A stretch of DNA of 64,000 nt from Dioscorea cayenensis subsp. rotundata (GCF_009730915.1 NC_052475.1:30379016-30443015), one strand, 5' to 3'; counted from the stretch's first letter, positions 28,001-40,476 are shown. The notes: generated by a model from the sequence alone, not told the origin. Translations and numbers: made by a program.

Positions 28001-28304
28001 AATATCATTTTGAAATAAGATTTGTCTGTATGATTTCATTTTGTTTTGCCTGTTATTTTTGTCTAAATACTTTACTTTTTTTTAAATATTTTTGTCTGAA
28101 TGTATAAACATGACTAAAGTTTCACAAAAATATGTATATATTTATTATCTTTAAGAACAAATTCTCTGAAATTTATTTTGCTCATGTAACTTTATAAAAG
28201 CAGCAATTTAGGTTTATGATTGATTAGGCTTTTTGAGGGTTTTTAACTTTTTATACATTTATACCCTTTGTAGAATCATAAACTACATGTACACTTCTCC
28301 ATAG
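25083..28304. other. Intergenic downstream of NDUFS7
   Basis: No gene is supported. Most of it, to about 27410, is mirrored in copy B. The part at about 26690-27310 (with a 104-codon ORF at 26847-27161 of no recognised family) is missing from copy B. A (TA)n run lies at about 26793-26811. Confidence 0.5.
25216..25302. repeat. Two-unit tandem duplication, about 43 bp
   Basis: GGAAATTTGTAATGA followed by TATC.GAT..AA and CAATGTTTC occurs twice in a row. The paralogous site in copy B (about 42710-42755) has a single unit, so the duplication (or a loss) happened after the segment was copied. Confidence 0.8.
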
Positions 28305-28313
28305 GTTAGATTC

Positions 28314-28621
28314 AGGTAAATTTTTTTCATGTAGTTCTCGTGTTATCTTTGATTTTTCGTTTTAGTCGTTATGTTTTCGATTTGTTTTTGTCATTAGATA
28401 TTAATTTGTTTTTCATCGATTAGGGACTGGGATTTTCAGCCCAAATTTAGATGACGTAACGGCCGAAAATGCCACGTCGTCATCTAAATTTGGCCGGAAA
28501 ACCCCAAATGACCAACCGGTGAAAATAAATTAATATCTAATGACAAAAAAAAAACAAATTGAAACATAATGACCAAAATAGAAAGCAGTCATAACACAAT
28601 GACCACATGAAAAATTTACCC
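28314..28621. mobile_element. Mutator-type MITE with long terminal inverted repeats
   Basis: The two halves are reverse complements over about 150 bp each (AGGTAAATTTTTTTCATG at the left, CATGAAAAATTTACCC at the right). They share internal strings such as TTAGATATTAATTTGTTTTT and a central ATGACGTAACGGCCGAAAA region. It is flanked by GTTAGATTC (28305-28313) and GCTAGATTC (28622-28630), a 9-bp target duplication with one mismatch, which fits Mutator-type transposition. Non-coding; absent from copy B. Confidence 0.8.
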
Positions 28622-29010
28622 GCTAGATTCTTGCAAAACAACGTTCAAATGGGTATATATATATATATATTAATATATAACAAAAAATGTGAGTATTCAA
28701 TGAACATTTGAAACAGTAGAAAAAATTGAAATTGAGAATTTGCACTTTAAAACTGATCTTAATTTAAATTTAAATGTAAATTTTATTTTCAATTTTTCAA
28801 ACCCGAACTAAAGTGGTGAAGACGTTGCCACTTCCACACCCACTTCACTCCTAACAAATACAATCTTGGAAGCATAGAAAAAGTTCATGACACTCAATCT
28901 ATTTCCACGTAAATCTTGCTTACGTAATTACGTTTTTTATAAATCCATTTCATAGATTCTGAAAATTTTTCATTTAGCAAGCTAAGTTTGACCCACATGC
29001 TTTTATTTAG

Positions 29011-29785
29011 CAAAGTTGTTAGACCCAGACCGATCCAACCGGTTCAACCGAAAAACCAGGAACCGGCCATGTGACCGGTCTGGGCATTCCCCTTTGAATC
29101 GGGTGTAAAGAGACCTGGTGTTAATTTGATAACCTGGTTGAACCAACCGTGACTCGGCCAGTTTACCTATAAAATTATTGACCCTGCTGCATCTCTTGAA
29201 AGTGAGGGTGGTGGTGACTAGTGAGAGAGAGTGAGGAGTAGAGCAAAACGGCTGTGAAAAACAGAGGCCTGGCAGAAGAGAGAGAGAGAAAGAGGGGAGC
29301 AGCGTCGGCGAAAAGGATCATCCCAGCTCTGCCTTTGTGTGTAAGAGAGAGTGAGAGTGTGAGTGTGAGAGAATTTTTGTTTTTAAATTTTTGTAAATAT
29401 CGAGAATTTTTGTTTTTAATTTTTTAGGATAGAGATCTTGGTACTTGACGAGGATTATAAGATTATTAGATTTTTTTTAAAATATTTATATTTTTAAAAA
29501 TCAATATATATATAAAACTTAAATATTAAATTTAATTATATTTGAGATATTTTAAAAATAAAAGAAAGATATAAAATTAAAATTTATAATATCATATTTA
29601 ACTAATTATTTTATTATTAAAATATAGTTTATATTATTTTTTTATCATAATTAATTATTATAATATATTTTTTTTAATATTTTATTATTGACCCGGTTCA
29701 ATCCCAGTTTGACCCGGTCGAACCCATTGACCCCTGACCCCTTAGTTTGGCCGGGTTAATGCCCGGTCCGGGTCTAACAACCTTG
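29011..29785. mobile_element. Non-autonomous hAT element, copy 1
   Basis: Ends CAAAGTTGTTAGACCC and GGGTCTAACAACCTTG are inverted repeats, extended by GC-rich CCGGTTCAACCG-type blocks. Perfect 8-bp target duplications TTATTTAG flank it (29003-29010, 29786-29793). An 8-bp duplication and CA..TG ends indicate hAT. There is no transposase ORF. The middle is AT-rich and holds GA-rich repeats (about 29223-29370). The same family recurs at 46575-47433. Confidence 0.88.
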
Positions 29786-30289
29786 TTATTTAGTGTTATA
29801 TTTCGTTCTTAATTATTTAAAATAGTTTGTTTTATGTTTTTCTATACATATGATCTATCTTCGTATTTAGTGTGTAATAGACAATTAGTTTATTGTGCAT
29901 TGCATTCGGTTTTGTTGGCGTAGGATCTTTTGTTTTTAATAAATGTAGTTTATTTTTTTTAAAAAAAAAACACAATTTTCACTTATAATCATTTTTTTCA
30001 CTTAAAAAAAATAGTTAAATTTTATTTCTTCATTTTATTATATTAAATTATTTAAAAAAAATACTTTAATCTTTTTTACATCGGTAAGACATAAGTGTAA
30101 TTTTTCATAATTTTCACTTAAGTTAAGGGTGAGAGTACATGATGATTGAGCTGGCTTTTTGTTGGTAAAGTTAGGCTCTACAAGAAAGTTTTCTTCTGTA
30201 CATTTTCATGCAATAGCGTCTTAATTAAAATCAATGTCTTTTGTTAAAAAAATAAAAATAAAAATTACTAAATGAAAGAAATTTGAGGA

Positions 30290-30480
30290 CTGCCGACGAC
30301 CATTTGGTCTATTGGCATCGGATCCCTTGGATAGGGTGTTCGTTTTTAGTGTCAAACGTGACTCCCTGAATTTGATCCCCATCTCGGACAAGGTGAGGTC
30401 ACGATTCGGTGGTGAGCTCACACTCCACGTGTTCGTCCCTGGATTTTGACGCTTGTTGCCTTTCTTAAAAAAAAAAAAAA
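30290..30480 (+). mobile_element. tRNA-derived SINE
   Basis: A 191-bp insert ends in a 14-A tail and is flanked by GAAATTTGAGGA (30278-30289) and GAAATATGAGGA (30481-30492). It has an A-box-like TTGGTCTATTGG and a B-box-like GAATTTGATCC about 55 bp later, as in pol III promoters. The paralogous site in copy B (about 44395-44408) is an uninterrupted GAAATTTGAGGACTCG, the empty site. Confidence 0.85.
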
Positions 30481-30990
30481 GAAATATGAGGATTTGCTTG
30501 CGTTGCTTTGGGTTTTCAGTCTACGTATCCTTGTTGGAGTAAGTTTTCCAATTCCATATTCGTTAGCTCATAGAATATAAATATAAAAATACATAAATAA
30601 AAAATATATAAATCAGTTTTATATTTATGAATAAAGCTTTATATGCCAAGTGTGAGCGACACCAAGAAGGTGCCTTTTCCTTATTCCAGGGGAAAAAACA
30701 GCAAAGGAGTCCTCTCGGGTTGATTTTTATCAATTTTTGGAAATTTCACCTGCCAAGATCCATTCTTGACGGTTTTTACTCGATCTGCAACTGGAAAAAT
30801 TCAATCCCAGCTGGTATTTTTGGAATGATATTTGTGAGTTTTGGTGGTTCGTTTGATTTGGGTTGCAAAACTTGCAGTTTTTTTCTTTTTTGGTTTGTGG
30901 TTTTGACTGGGATTGGATTGAGTTCTTTTTGGGCAAGAGATCATGAGATCTTAGGTGTTGTTGTCTTGTTGTAGTGGATTGGTTGTTGGA

Positions 30991-33555
30991 ATGGCTGGAG
31001 AGGGTTGGATTGAGCTCAAGTTCAGGCTTTTTGATGGCACCGACATCGGTCCTAACAAGTATGATGCTTCTTCAACGGTTGCGTCTCTCAAGGAATCCAT
31101 ACTTGCTCGGTGGCCCCAAGGTGAGAGCTTTTTGGTTTTTGATTTATTTATCTAGTTGATTTTTATCTGCATGTATACTGAGATCTAATTTTGTTCTGAT
31201 TCAACTCCTGTAGATCCATCCATGCATATGATTTTTGTTTTAACTGTCCTTCATTCTTGTTTCCTTACATTAAATGGTGAAATTTGAGTCAAAATTATGT
31301 ATACTGGACCTTGATGAATTGCTTTTGAGTTGTCTGCTATATTTTCTATGATTTTTCTCATTAGCATTGGTATGGTGCTCACATAAGTTGCTTTGGTTTA
31401 CGGATTGGTTGTGGGATGTTGACAATCTTAATGGTTCTGTGTTCCTCTTTTGTTATCATCCCAAGGATTATTGTAAGATCTCTTGATGTAGGTTTATCTT
31501 TCAAGACAATTGATAAAACATTTCTACTTCCGTTTCTATTTTTAAACTTTGTTGTGGGTTCTGGGTGGGAGTCTGCTAATGAGGAATTCTGATTCCATAA
31601 AACCTCTTCTTGCAACCCTTCTTAATATTGTTTTTTTTTTCTTTTTATAATTTCTTTTGTGGAAGGTGTTTATCTATTTTTTTAGTTTTGAAACTTTGCT
31701 GTGGTTTCTAAGTGTGAATCTGCTAATGAGGAAATCTGTTTCCATAAAACCCACTCCTTGCAACCCTCCTTAAGGCTCCTTTATTTTTATAGTTTCTTTT
31801 TTGTGGAAGATGTTTACTTTATGTTTATCATATACGTTTTCTCTTTATGGCTTGCTCTTTCTGTAAATTCTGTTTTGCCAGTCAACTAGGGTGTAGATCA
31901 AATTCTAAAAGATTTCTATTTATTTATTTCCATCAAACTCAGGCAATCCAGTCATGTCTTTCTAATAATGCTTGTCAATCTATACTCTATTTTCTTTTAT
32001 TTGTTATTATACTCTGAATAGTTTTATTTGGCATCTATATTGATGTTGAGTAACTTGTAAATGTTATGAAATGCACTTAACATTAGTATAATTTACATAA
32101 CCTAATTTGTGGCTATCCATTACATTATCGTATTCATAAGTTATCCTGCTAGTTCACTTGAGGATTTAAACTTTTTAATCACTATGTAGGAATCTTTAAC
32201 ATCGACAGTAGAATATAGGACATAGATTTTAGTGAGACACAACTAGTTGCTAAACTTATACAGTGGAAAATCATTGTATTATGAAGAAGGCTGTTTATAC
32301 CAAAGCTCTCAATTTAACACCATTTGCTTCTTTGTATGCTTAATATGATTAGATAGTGCTTTGCTTTACTTTTGTTGTTTTCATTTCGACGATTATGTTT
32401 TGTCTATGCTTTTAGTACAGAAAGGAGGTTGCTGGTGATTTATGAATTTGGATAATGACAGGATTGTAATTGTACTTGACTTTTCAAATGTCTTACCTTT
32501 AGATAAAGAACTTGCTCCAAAAACAATAAATGATGTCAAGCTGATTAATGGGGGAAAAATACTGGAGAACAATAGGACGCTTGCTGAGTCTAGAGTAGCA
32601 GTTGGTGAACTTCCAGGTGGTGTAACCACTATGCATGTGGTTATTCGGCCTCCCCTACCTGATAAAAACAATGGTATTTTGTGGATCTATGTTCCAGCTT
32701 TTTGCTACTGCTAATGATTATAAACTACTCACCAATTAGGATGTTCTATATGCATAATGAAGCTTGAAAGTATAACTCTGATCAGGTTATTTACTGTGTT
32801 ATCTCAGGCTGGAATTTCTCTGTTTCATTGGAGTTTGTTTTAACTGATATAACTATATATAACATCTTCCTACAGTTTATCAAATAAAAAAAAAAAAAAA
32901 TTCTTACAGTTTAATGTGCAACCACCAGAGTCTTTGTACTTGAATTAGATTGGTATAGTTTTAGTCTGATGCCATTCCATTTTGGTATAGTTTTGAGCTG
33001 TTCCATCTACTCTGGCGTACTATGATTCATTAATTGTTAGAATTTCTTTTTGTTTTTTTAGAAATCAGTTATTTATTATTTATGATTCAACTAACTCCAA
33101 CTGGATCAATGGTTTGACTTTGTTTTCAATAATACATCATCTCTATGCTCTTGAGTAAAATTTACAATTTTTAAAAGCTTATCTTTTTATAGAAATTGTT
33201 GATTTCTTATATTTACAATTCTCATCAACCTGCTCAGTACTAGTAATCTGTGGCTAGAACTGCTCTTAATATTACACCATCTTTATGAAAATCCTTCTTA
33301 ATCAACCAAATAGGAATGCAGTATTTACTCTGTCATTTCTTCTTTTGTAAAATGCAGTGTTTAAATTAATCCTACTCTGGTCCGATTCTCCGGTCATTCA
33401 CTCAGCCTCAGAGAATGATCTTTTAATCTAAATTTTTGTTGTTTTCTCTTCTAAAACTTCACTTCTAACAACTACTACTAATTCTTTCGGTTCTTGCAGA
33501 AAAACAATTGGTGAATGCTCCAAAGCAGAACAGATGTGTATGCAGTATACTGTGA
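30991..33555 (+). CDS. Membrane-anchored ubiquitin-fold protein (MUB)
   Basis: Exons 30991-31120, 32503-32673 and 33500-33555 join in frame to 118 aa, the usual MUB length. It begins MAGEGWIELKFRLFDGTDIG, a ubiquitin-like beta-grasp fold. Exon 2 carries APKTINDVKLINGGKILENN and ESRVAVGELPGG, and exon 3 ends QNRCVCSIL. CSIL is a CaaX box: prenylation (with a neighbouring Cys likely acylated) anchors the protein to the plasma membrane, where MUBs dock the E2 enzymes of the UBC8 group. There is no C-terminal Gly-Gly, so it is not conjugated like ubiquitin. Intron 1 is 1.4 kb and carries an old internal tandem duplication. A dead copy without exon 3 lies at 44922-46574. Confidence 0.93.
31551..31830. 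repeat. Tandem duplication inside MUB intron 1
   Basis: A block with CTGCTAATGAGGAA.TCTG, TTCCATAAAACC and CTTGCAACCCT followed by a T-rich run and GTGGAAG.TGTTTA occurs twice, about 148 bp apart. Copy B has both units (about 45480-45730), so this repeat is older than the segmental duplication. Confidence 0.75.
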
Positions 33556-33960
33556 ATCTAATTTTTAGCTTGATCATATGTATTCATCAGCCACAGCAAG
33601 TTTATTTAAATGGCTGCAAAAATTATGTACACAAGTCTTTGCTGTTGCACGACGAGCTCCACAATGATGACTGGAGATCATTTTTTGGCACCCATTGTTT
33701 CTTCCTTCCAATGGTTGTCCTTCCTAGTTTGAATCTTTCGGTTTCTGAATGGTCAGTCTTCAAGCCAATCATGCAAGATGAATTGGAAAGGATACAACAG
33801 AAAAATGCAAGATGACTTTTCTTGTGGATTTTTATGTCGTTTGTTAGTTATTGTTGTTGTTGATGTGTTTGTAAATATTGTGAAGGTTTTGCCATGAACT
33901 AACTTCATGTTATGTTATTTATTGGTGTTATGTCACTTGGACAAATAATTCACATTTAAC

Positions 33961-33981
33961 TCTCTCTCTCTCTCTCTCTCT
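33961..33981. repeat. (TC)n microsatellite
   Basis: About ten TC units, about 400 bp downstream of the MUB stop codon. Confidence 0.9.
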
Positions 33982-34022
33982 GTGTGTCATAATTGTTATT
34001 GAACAAATTATCTAATGTAATA

Positions 34023-35560
34023 TGTTAGTTCCGGAGGGGTAGGTGTGTGTAAAGTAAACACTCAATTTCATAAGAAATTAAAACACCCATATGCAAGAAA
34101 AAGAAGGCACACAAGTTGGTTACCCAGTTTGGCACAATTTTGTCGGGGGTTGGAAGGGTTTTATATTTTCACTGACTAAAAATGTCTTTTTTACACTTTT
34201 AACAATTACATACATGCCTTATATTTTAACTCACTCTAAGCTAAGAATTTTGTTTCAAGTTTTACCATTTATGGTTATAATTTAATTGTAATAAATAAAA
34301 ATATATTACTAAAAAGTTATGTTTGATATGTATATATTTTAATATTCAAAGGGTTTTTTTTGTAATTTTAATATATTACTTTACCTTACCTTACCTTACC
34401 TTCAAACCAAGCACAACATGGTTCAAAAACCTTCATTTACTCTACTTTTGTCCCAAGCACGGTATGGTTTTCAACCTCATTTACCATACCTTACCATATC
34501 ATACCATATTTTATAAAACCTTCCCAAACCTCTAAACAAGCAAAGTATAACTCTCATTGAAGGGTCTTTCTCAGTTGTGACTCATCCTAAATTTTCAAGC
34601 AGGATATCTTATATAAACACACCTAAGTCCTAATAGATCCTCCTATTTTAGACTTCTCCGCGGCTTCCTAACTTGGACACCTTCTAAAGTTAGATGTTGC
34701 AACACCCAGTTGCAACACTGCCTACTTTACTGAACATGACTGAGTTCTAGCCAGCTGCAACCGAACTTGCGACACCTTCAACCCTCCTGGTTCCTTCTGT
34801 TCGCTTCGTAGCAGGTGACTCATCCCGAGCTCCTCCTGCCTACAACCGCTTTTTTCCTCACGTCATTTTAGCAGGTCCTTCTCCCGAGGGTCGCGCCTAC
34901 CAAGGAAAACGCAACTATCTCACCAAAGATGGTCACCGAAGATCTCCCGATCTTCTTTCCAAACTTGGTTTAAGTTTGGTCTTCCCATGTGATCTTCATT
35001 TGAATCATGGATATATTGTTACTAAACTTGATCTCGTCTCACCTAAGTTTAGCCTTCAATATCTTCAAGCATGATCTCCAATCATCCATGCTTGAATCTT
35101 CAAATCTTCAATCATATCTCAAGTAATCTTCAATCAATCTCCCATATATGATTTGTTTCCTTGAATAACTTCAACCATAATTAGCATTCTTACTATCTTT
35201 TACTCCATAATATCTTTTCTCAAAAAATAATTCCTCTTTTTTTAAAATAGATCTTTCATAAAAAGAGTTTTACCAAAGATATGATTTATCATCCCGGATC
35301 TTATCAAGGATAGATAAAATCACACCTAAGATAAAACTCACTCTTTTTTATGAGATCCTTTTACCTTGATATTCCTTCCAAAAATAGTTCTTTTCCAAAT
35401 GATCTATTGAGAGGTAATTTTTTTAATTATAATCTCCATCATGATTCTCTAGATGCCACGTCATTGTCCTAGTCATTTCACCTTTTGCTACGTTATCTTC
35501 CTTTGTCATGTCATCTCTTGACTTGTCATATAATGCCAACTCAAGTCTTCAGACCTAACA
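34023..35560. mobile_element. Solo LTR (copy 1), with a hAT element at its right border
   Basis: Begins TGTTAGTTCCGG and ends AGACCTAACA, and is similar over its length to the LTR at 38666-40147. Shared strings include TTCTCCGCGGCTTCCTAACT, TAGATGTTGCAACACCCAGT and CTTGTCATATAATGCCAA. The left flank is TAATA. After mentally removing the hAT insertion that follows, the right flank is CAATA, a 5-bp duplication with one mismatch. No internal retrotransposon genes adjoin it. The superfamily is undetermined (copia is likely). Confidence 0.75.
34376..34403. repeat. (TTACC)n microsatellite
   Basis: About five TTACC units, inside the left part of solo LTR copy 1. Confidence 0.85.
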
Positions 35561-35564
35561 CAAT

Positions 35565-36125
35565 TAGGGGTGGCAAAAATTCGGGTCCGGACAAAATCGG
35601 GTCCGGACAACTACTAATATAAATAGAAAAACTTGTGTCCGGACCCGGCCCGATTTTAAATCCGGACAAACTTGCCTTGTCCAAACCCGGTTTATTTTAA
35701 AACCGGGTTGTCCGGATGTTCAAATTTGTCCGAATTCTATAAGCTATTTTTAAGTTCGCTCAAATATTAAATTATACAAAAATAATTTAATTCATATTAA
35801 ATGTAAAAAAAACATCAATAATCCAAAACTCAACTCAAATTATAGAAAAATCTAAGTCTTAATAGAAAAAACAATATATGTTTAAAGTTTTTAGAAGAAT
35901 AGGCTTAAAACAAATGGGCCTAAGGTTGCGGGCTTTTAAAGTTTTAGGGGTTAAAAGGGCCCGGTTGTCCGAATTTCTATGTCCGGACCCGGCCCGGATT
36001 TAAATTCGGACAACCAAGCCATGTCCGGACCCGGCCCGCATTTGCAAACCTTATGTCCAAACCCTTTTTATTCCGGGCCGGACAAAACCGGGCCGGCGGG
36101 TCCGGACAGATTATTGCCACCCCTA
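35565..36125. mobile_element. Non-autonomous hAT element
   Basis: Ends TAGGGGTGGCAA and TTGCCACCCCTA are inverted repeats, followed inward by many TCCGGACCCGGCCCG-type blocks. Perfect 8-bp target duplications AACACAAT flank it (35557-35564, 36126-36133); the left one overlaps the last four bases of the preceding solo LTR. No transposase is present. Confidence 0.88.
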
Positions 36126-36411
36126 AACACAATACACACACACACACACATATAAGATAATTGACCATGTATAAAATATCTAATACAATAAATATTTTTT
36201 TTAAAAAAGGGACAACTAAATTTAGTTTTCTTGTCATGTTCGGAACATTTTGCAACAGTTACTTGCAACACTTGCTCGCAATTTGTTTTTTACTGTCAGT
36301 TTTTCAAAAAAAAAAAATCAAATAAATCACTGATGTTTTCTAAAATTGGGATTCATTTATTTGGAAAGTGCTTGGACATGAAATAAGGAAATGGAATAAG
36401 TAAACCACTTA

Positions 36412-36789
36412 GGGGCCGTTTGGTTGCAAGGAATGGAACGGAAAGAAGTGGAGGAGTAATAAAAATGAGATGGATTTGGAAAAGACATGGAAATAAAAAC
36501 TATGTTTGGTTGGAAGGATTGAAAAAGTAGTTTATTGGGAATAGAAAAAGTGAAAAAAAAAGATATGATAAAATGACTGTTACGCCCTTAAAAGGGTAAA
36601 TGGGTAATTTACCCATCATAACTCTTACTCATCTCCCACCCCCCTAAAAAATGAGAGGCATAGAAACTCCTCCCCCCCCACAAGTACCTCTCCCACTCCT
36701 TGCCCATACTCCACATCCAAACAAAGGCTTCCTTAATATAACTATGTAAGCAATGATTCTCATTCCTTTCCTTCAAACCAAACACCCCC
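36412..36789. mobile_element. PIF/Harbinger-type (Tourist-like) MITE
   Basis: Left end GGGGCCGTTTGGTTGCAAGG and right end TTCAAACCAAACACCCCC are inverted repeats, flanked by TTA on both sides (36409-36411, 36790-36792). The 3-bp TTA duplication and GGGGCC.TTTGGTT ends are characteristic. Length 378 bp, non-coding. Confidence 0.8.
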
Positions 36790-36994
36790 TTACCCTTATA
36801 AATTTTCTTATTCAGTGCTTTTCAACCAAAACTTTTCTTAATTATCTTGAGAAAAGTAAGCAAATTATATTATTTCACCCAAGATTAAAGGGTGTTAGAT
36901 TTACCATACTCACCCTCATTCCTTAATTCTTTCATATTGGTAGACAAAAAAAGGTTTACATCAAAATCATTAAACCGTTTTTTCATTACTAAAA

Positions 36995-38011
36995 TCACAT
37001 AGTACAGTCTTCAGCTAATAAGAGGGAACATGCTTGTGGAAAAGAACATCCCCAATCATGGAGTCCTGGCTTTATAATGGACTCTTGAGCTAAGAAGTGT
37101 GCAAGCTTGTTAGCCGATCTGTAAACATGGGAGAGAGTCATCATTGGTCTTTGATTGAGTAGGCAAATGCAATCTACTATAATGGAGCCAAGCACTGTGT
37201 TGTCTAAAATGTGAGAATTTATTTCTTGGACTACTGTTAAGGCATCTAATTCGATGATGGCGGTGTTAATATTATTCCTTATGGCCCAGTTAAGTGCTTC
37301 CCGGATACACATAGCTTCAACCATATTGGGGGCTAATTTGCCTGGTAAAATTTAAGTACATACACCTATGAGTTTGCCTGCATTATCTTTGCCCACCCAA
37401 GCCAATTCGATACATTCCTTATAAGCAAAACAGGTTGCATCACAGTTGAGTTTTTGTAACCCTATTGGTGGGGCAAACCAACTGATTGTTGAATTCTCAG
37501 GTATTGATATAGTTGGTAATGTATTCCTTGCCATCTTAAAAGAGTTGGCCAGTAGCAAGTTCGCCTCAGCCATCCTGCATATATGCAAAGTTTGTGATGG
37601 GGAAGGCCTGCCATGCTTCCAAACAACCTCATTCCTTTGTTTCTAAATCCCTTATAGTGTGAACATCATCTTTTGTAATTCTTCTAGTGAGCAAACTACC
37701 AACTTATGCCCTATCCATTATTTTAGAGAGCCTTGCATTTCTCCAAGATTCCTCATTCCACGTAGGGCCCAAGTCTATTGTGCAAACAAGAAAGCAATCA
37801 GTGCATGCTCAGATGTCTCTTCTTGCATGTTACATACAAGACAAAGTGGGCTAACATCTACATGCTTGCTATGAAGGTTGACATTGGTTGGTAAGTAATT
37901 TCTCATTGATCTACAGAGCATTTGTTTTATCTTGGGAGGGACATTAATTCCCAAGAACTTGCTCCAAGAGTTGTTGCTTAGCCTGTGTTTTGTATTTGGA
38001 TTAAGGGCCAT
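36995..38011 (-). mobile_element. LINE-type fragment: zf-RVT and RNase H domains
   Basis: Three broken reading frames follow one another on the minus strand. 38011-37775 reads LGINVPPKIKQMLC and SPLCLVCNMQEETSEHAL, a zinc-binding reverse-transcriptase (zf-RVT) domain. 37588-37352 has KLNCDATCFAYK, and 37324-36995 has EAMCIREALNWAIRN and HVYRSANKLAHFLAQE; together they form a plant RNase H-like (RVT_3) domain. This order is found at the C-terminal end of plant LINE ORF2 and derived sequences. No reverse transcriptase core lies upstream, so it is a 5'-truncated or broken relic. Confidence 0.7.
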
Positions 38012-38048
38012 GTTTCAGATATACTTGAATGAAATTATTGTTATTTAA

Positions 38049-40449
38049 GGGCCCGTTTGGTTGATAGGATAAGGACGATAGAATAGGATAGACTATCATA
38101 TCATATTATTATCTTTTGTTTGGTGTGCTAATAGGATATGATAGTCTTATCCTATTTCTCCACTTTATTCCACCGTCCACATAATAATTAATCTTATGGG
38201 GGAGTCAGGATGGAAACATATAGGATATGATAAAAAAATTTAAATTTACTTTTTTGCCCTATTATTTGGTTTCTCTCCCCATCTAGGGTTTCATTGTATC
38301 TCTTCTTTTGATTTTTTAAATCCTATGCTTGAGACAAGAAGCTTGTCAACAACACTATTTCATTATTTGAAGTAGGGGTTTTCGCATCCGAATTAAAGGA
38401 TTCTCCGTCGATCTCGTGCTTGAATAGATTATTTTTCATCTAATTTTTTTTTATCATTTCTTATTTTTAGTTTCTCTGGTCAAATGATTTTTTTTTAAAA
38501 TTAATTTTGATGTGATTTATTTATTTTGCTATATTGATGACTTTGTGTATGATTTTCTCCAAGAAAATAGGTATGAACTATAATTTTTCTAAGTTGTGAT
38601 ATTGCGATCAATATATTTGTGGACATTATTTATAGGTTATTATTTTTTAAAAATTTAATTGAAACTGATGGTTCCGGTGGGGGTGTGAAGTGTTAAGTTC
38701 ACTCAAAAACTCACTCAAAGCATAAACACTCACACACAATCAAAGCAAGATAAAGGAGACAAGCAAATTGGTAACCCAGTTCGGCACAACCTTGCCTACA
38801 TCTGGGGGGCCAGGCTCGGAGAAACAATCTACTAAAAGAGGTATAGGAACAAGGAGTACAACACTCACTCACTCTCTCAATACAAAGAATATCCTCTCAA
38901 GATTGCCCGACAGCCACACACTTAACTCTCACCGAAGAGTCTCTCACTTATTGGCTCCATCCTAAATTTTCGAGCAGAATGTCTTATATAGACGCACCGA
39001 CGTCTTCAAAGTTACCTCTTTTAGAATTCTCCGCGGCTTCCTAACTTGGGCACCTTCTAAAGTTAGATGTTGCAACACCCAGTTGCAACATAGCCCACCT
39101 TACTGAACATGACTGAGTTCTAGCCAGACGCACCCGAATCTGCGACCTTCAACCTCCCGGTTCCTTCAGTCCGCCTCGTAGCAGTTGACTCGACCCGAGC
39201 TCCTCCTGCTTACAGCTGCTTCCTTCCTCACATCACTTCAGAAGGTCTTCCTCTCCCGAGGGACGTGCCCACCAAGACACACGTGACCATCCTACCGAAG
39301 ATAGCCACCGAAGATCTCCCGATCTTCCTTTCCAAACTTGGTCCAAGTTTGGTCTTCCAAATGATCTTCGTTTGACTCATGGAAATATTGTTACTAAACT
39401 TGATTTTGTCTTCATTCAAGTTTAGCCTTCAATATCTTTAAGCATGATCTTTAATCATCCATGCTTGGATCTTCAAATCTCTAATCATATCTTATGCAAT
39501 CTTCAATCAATCTCCTCATATGACTAGTCTCCATGAATAGTTCCGTCCATAGATAGCTCTTGAATCTTCCTTTAATATAGTAATGCTAAATATGGTCTTG
39601 ATGATCTCCTTGGTATGTCTTTACCTTATTTAGTTTGTGTCTTCAAATAGCTTCATACCAAACTAAATCTTTGTGTCTTCAAATAGCTTCATACCAAGTT
39701 TAACTTGTGTCTTCTAATAGCTTCACATAATCTTTATGATCTTGAACTCTTGCCAATAATAGAATATTCCTCTCTCTTCAAATAGATCTTTCTAAAAAGG
39801 AGCTCTATCAAAGATATGAATAATCATCCCGGATCTTACCAAGGATAGATAATCACATCAAAAATAAAACTTGTCTTTATAGAAAAGATCCTAGTCTTGA
39901 TGCACTTTCCAAAAATAGTTTATCATCACATGATTGTATTGAGATAAATATCTATAAAATCTTCCATATAGATCTTAATCAAATCTCCACCTTGATCTCC
40001 ATTAAATGTCATGATAACATCTTTTGCCACATCATCATCCTAGTCATCTTTTCCTTTGATGAGTCACCACATGCCACGTCATCATCCTCTGCCATGTTAC
40101 CACTTGGCTTGTCATATAATGCCAATCCTACGTCATCAGACTTAACAGAAACTAATAAATCTATCGATAAGTAAATTTTAAGAAAAAAATTCAAAAAAGT
40201 CTATTTTAAAAAAGAATATATAACTATATTATAAATGTAATTTTGTCTATTTACATACCATTCATATCATATCATATCATTATCTGGTCCACTTCAAACG
40301 TAGAATAGGATAACAAAATGCTATGTAATGGCTTATCTAATGCACATCAAATATAGGATAGGATATGAGATTATCATGTATATATCTTTTCCTACTCTTA
40401 TGTAGTCCTCATAACCGTCTATATCTTATTGTATCCACCAAATGGGGCC
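38049..40449. mobile_element. PIF/Harbinger-type element split by a solo LTR
   Basis: Left end GGGCCCGTTTGGTTGATAGG and right end (reverse complement) GGCCCCATTTGGTGGATACA match as imperfect inverted repeats and are flanked by TAA on both sides (38046-38048, 40450-40452). Both arms contain GATAGGATA-type strings. The element, about 0.9 kb by itself, is interrupted by the solo LTR at 38666-40147. Confidence 0.75.
38666..40147. mobile_element. Solo LTR (copy 2), nested
   Basis: Begins TGATGGTTCCGG and ends CAGACTTAACA, with perfect 5-bp target duplications GAAAC at 38661-38665 and 40148-40152. It aligns with the LTR at 34023-35560. No internal region or second LTR is present, so it arose by LTR-LTR recombination. 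Contains a possible TATATA promoter box (about 38982). Confidence 0.85.
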
Positions 40450-40475
40450 TAAACTACAAATAAGTTGTTGAACCA

Positions 40476-40476
40476 A

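Noticed and set aside
30627-30974. A 115-codon ORF upstream of MUB
   Set aside because: It lies in the MUB leader region, is hydrophobic by composition, and is not preserved in copy B.
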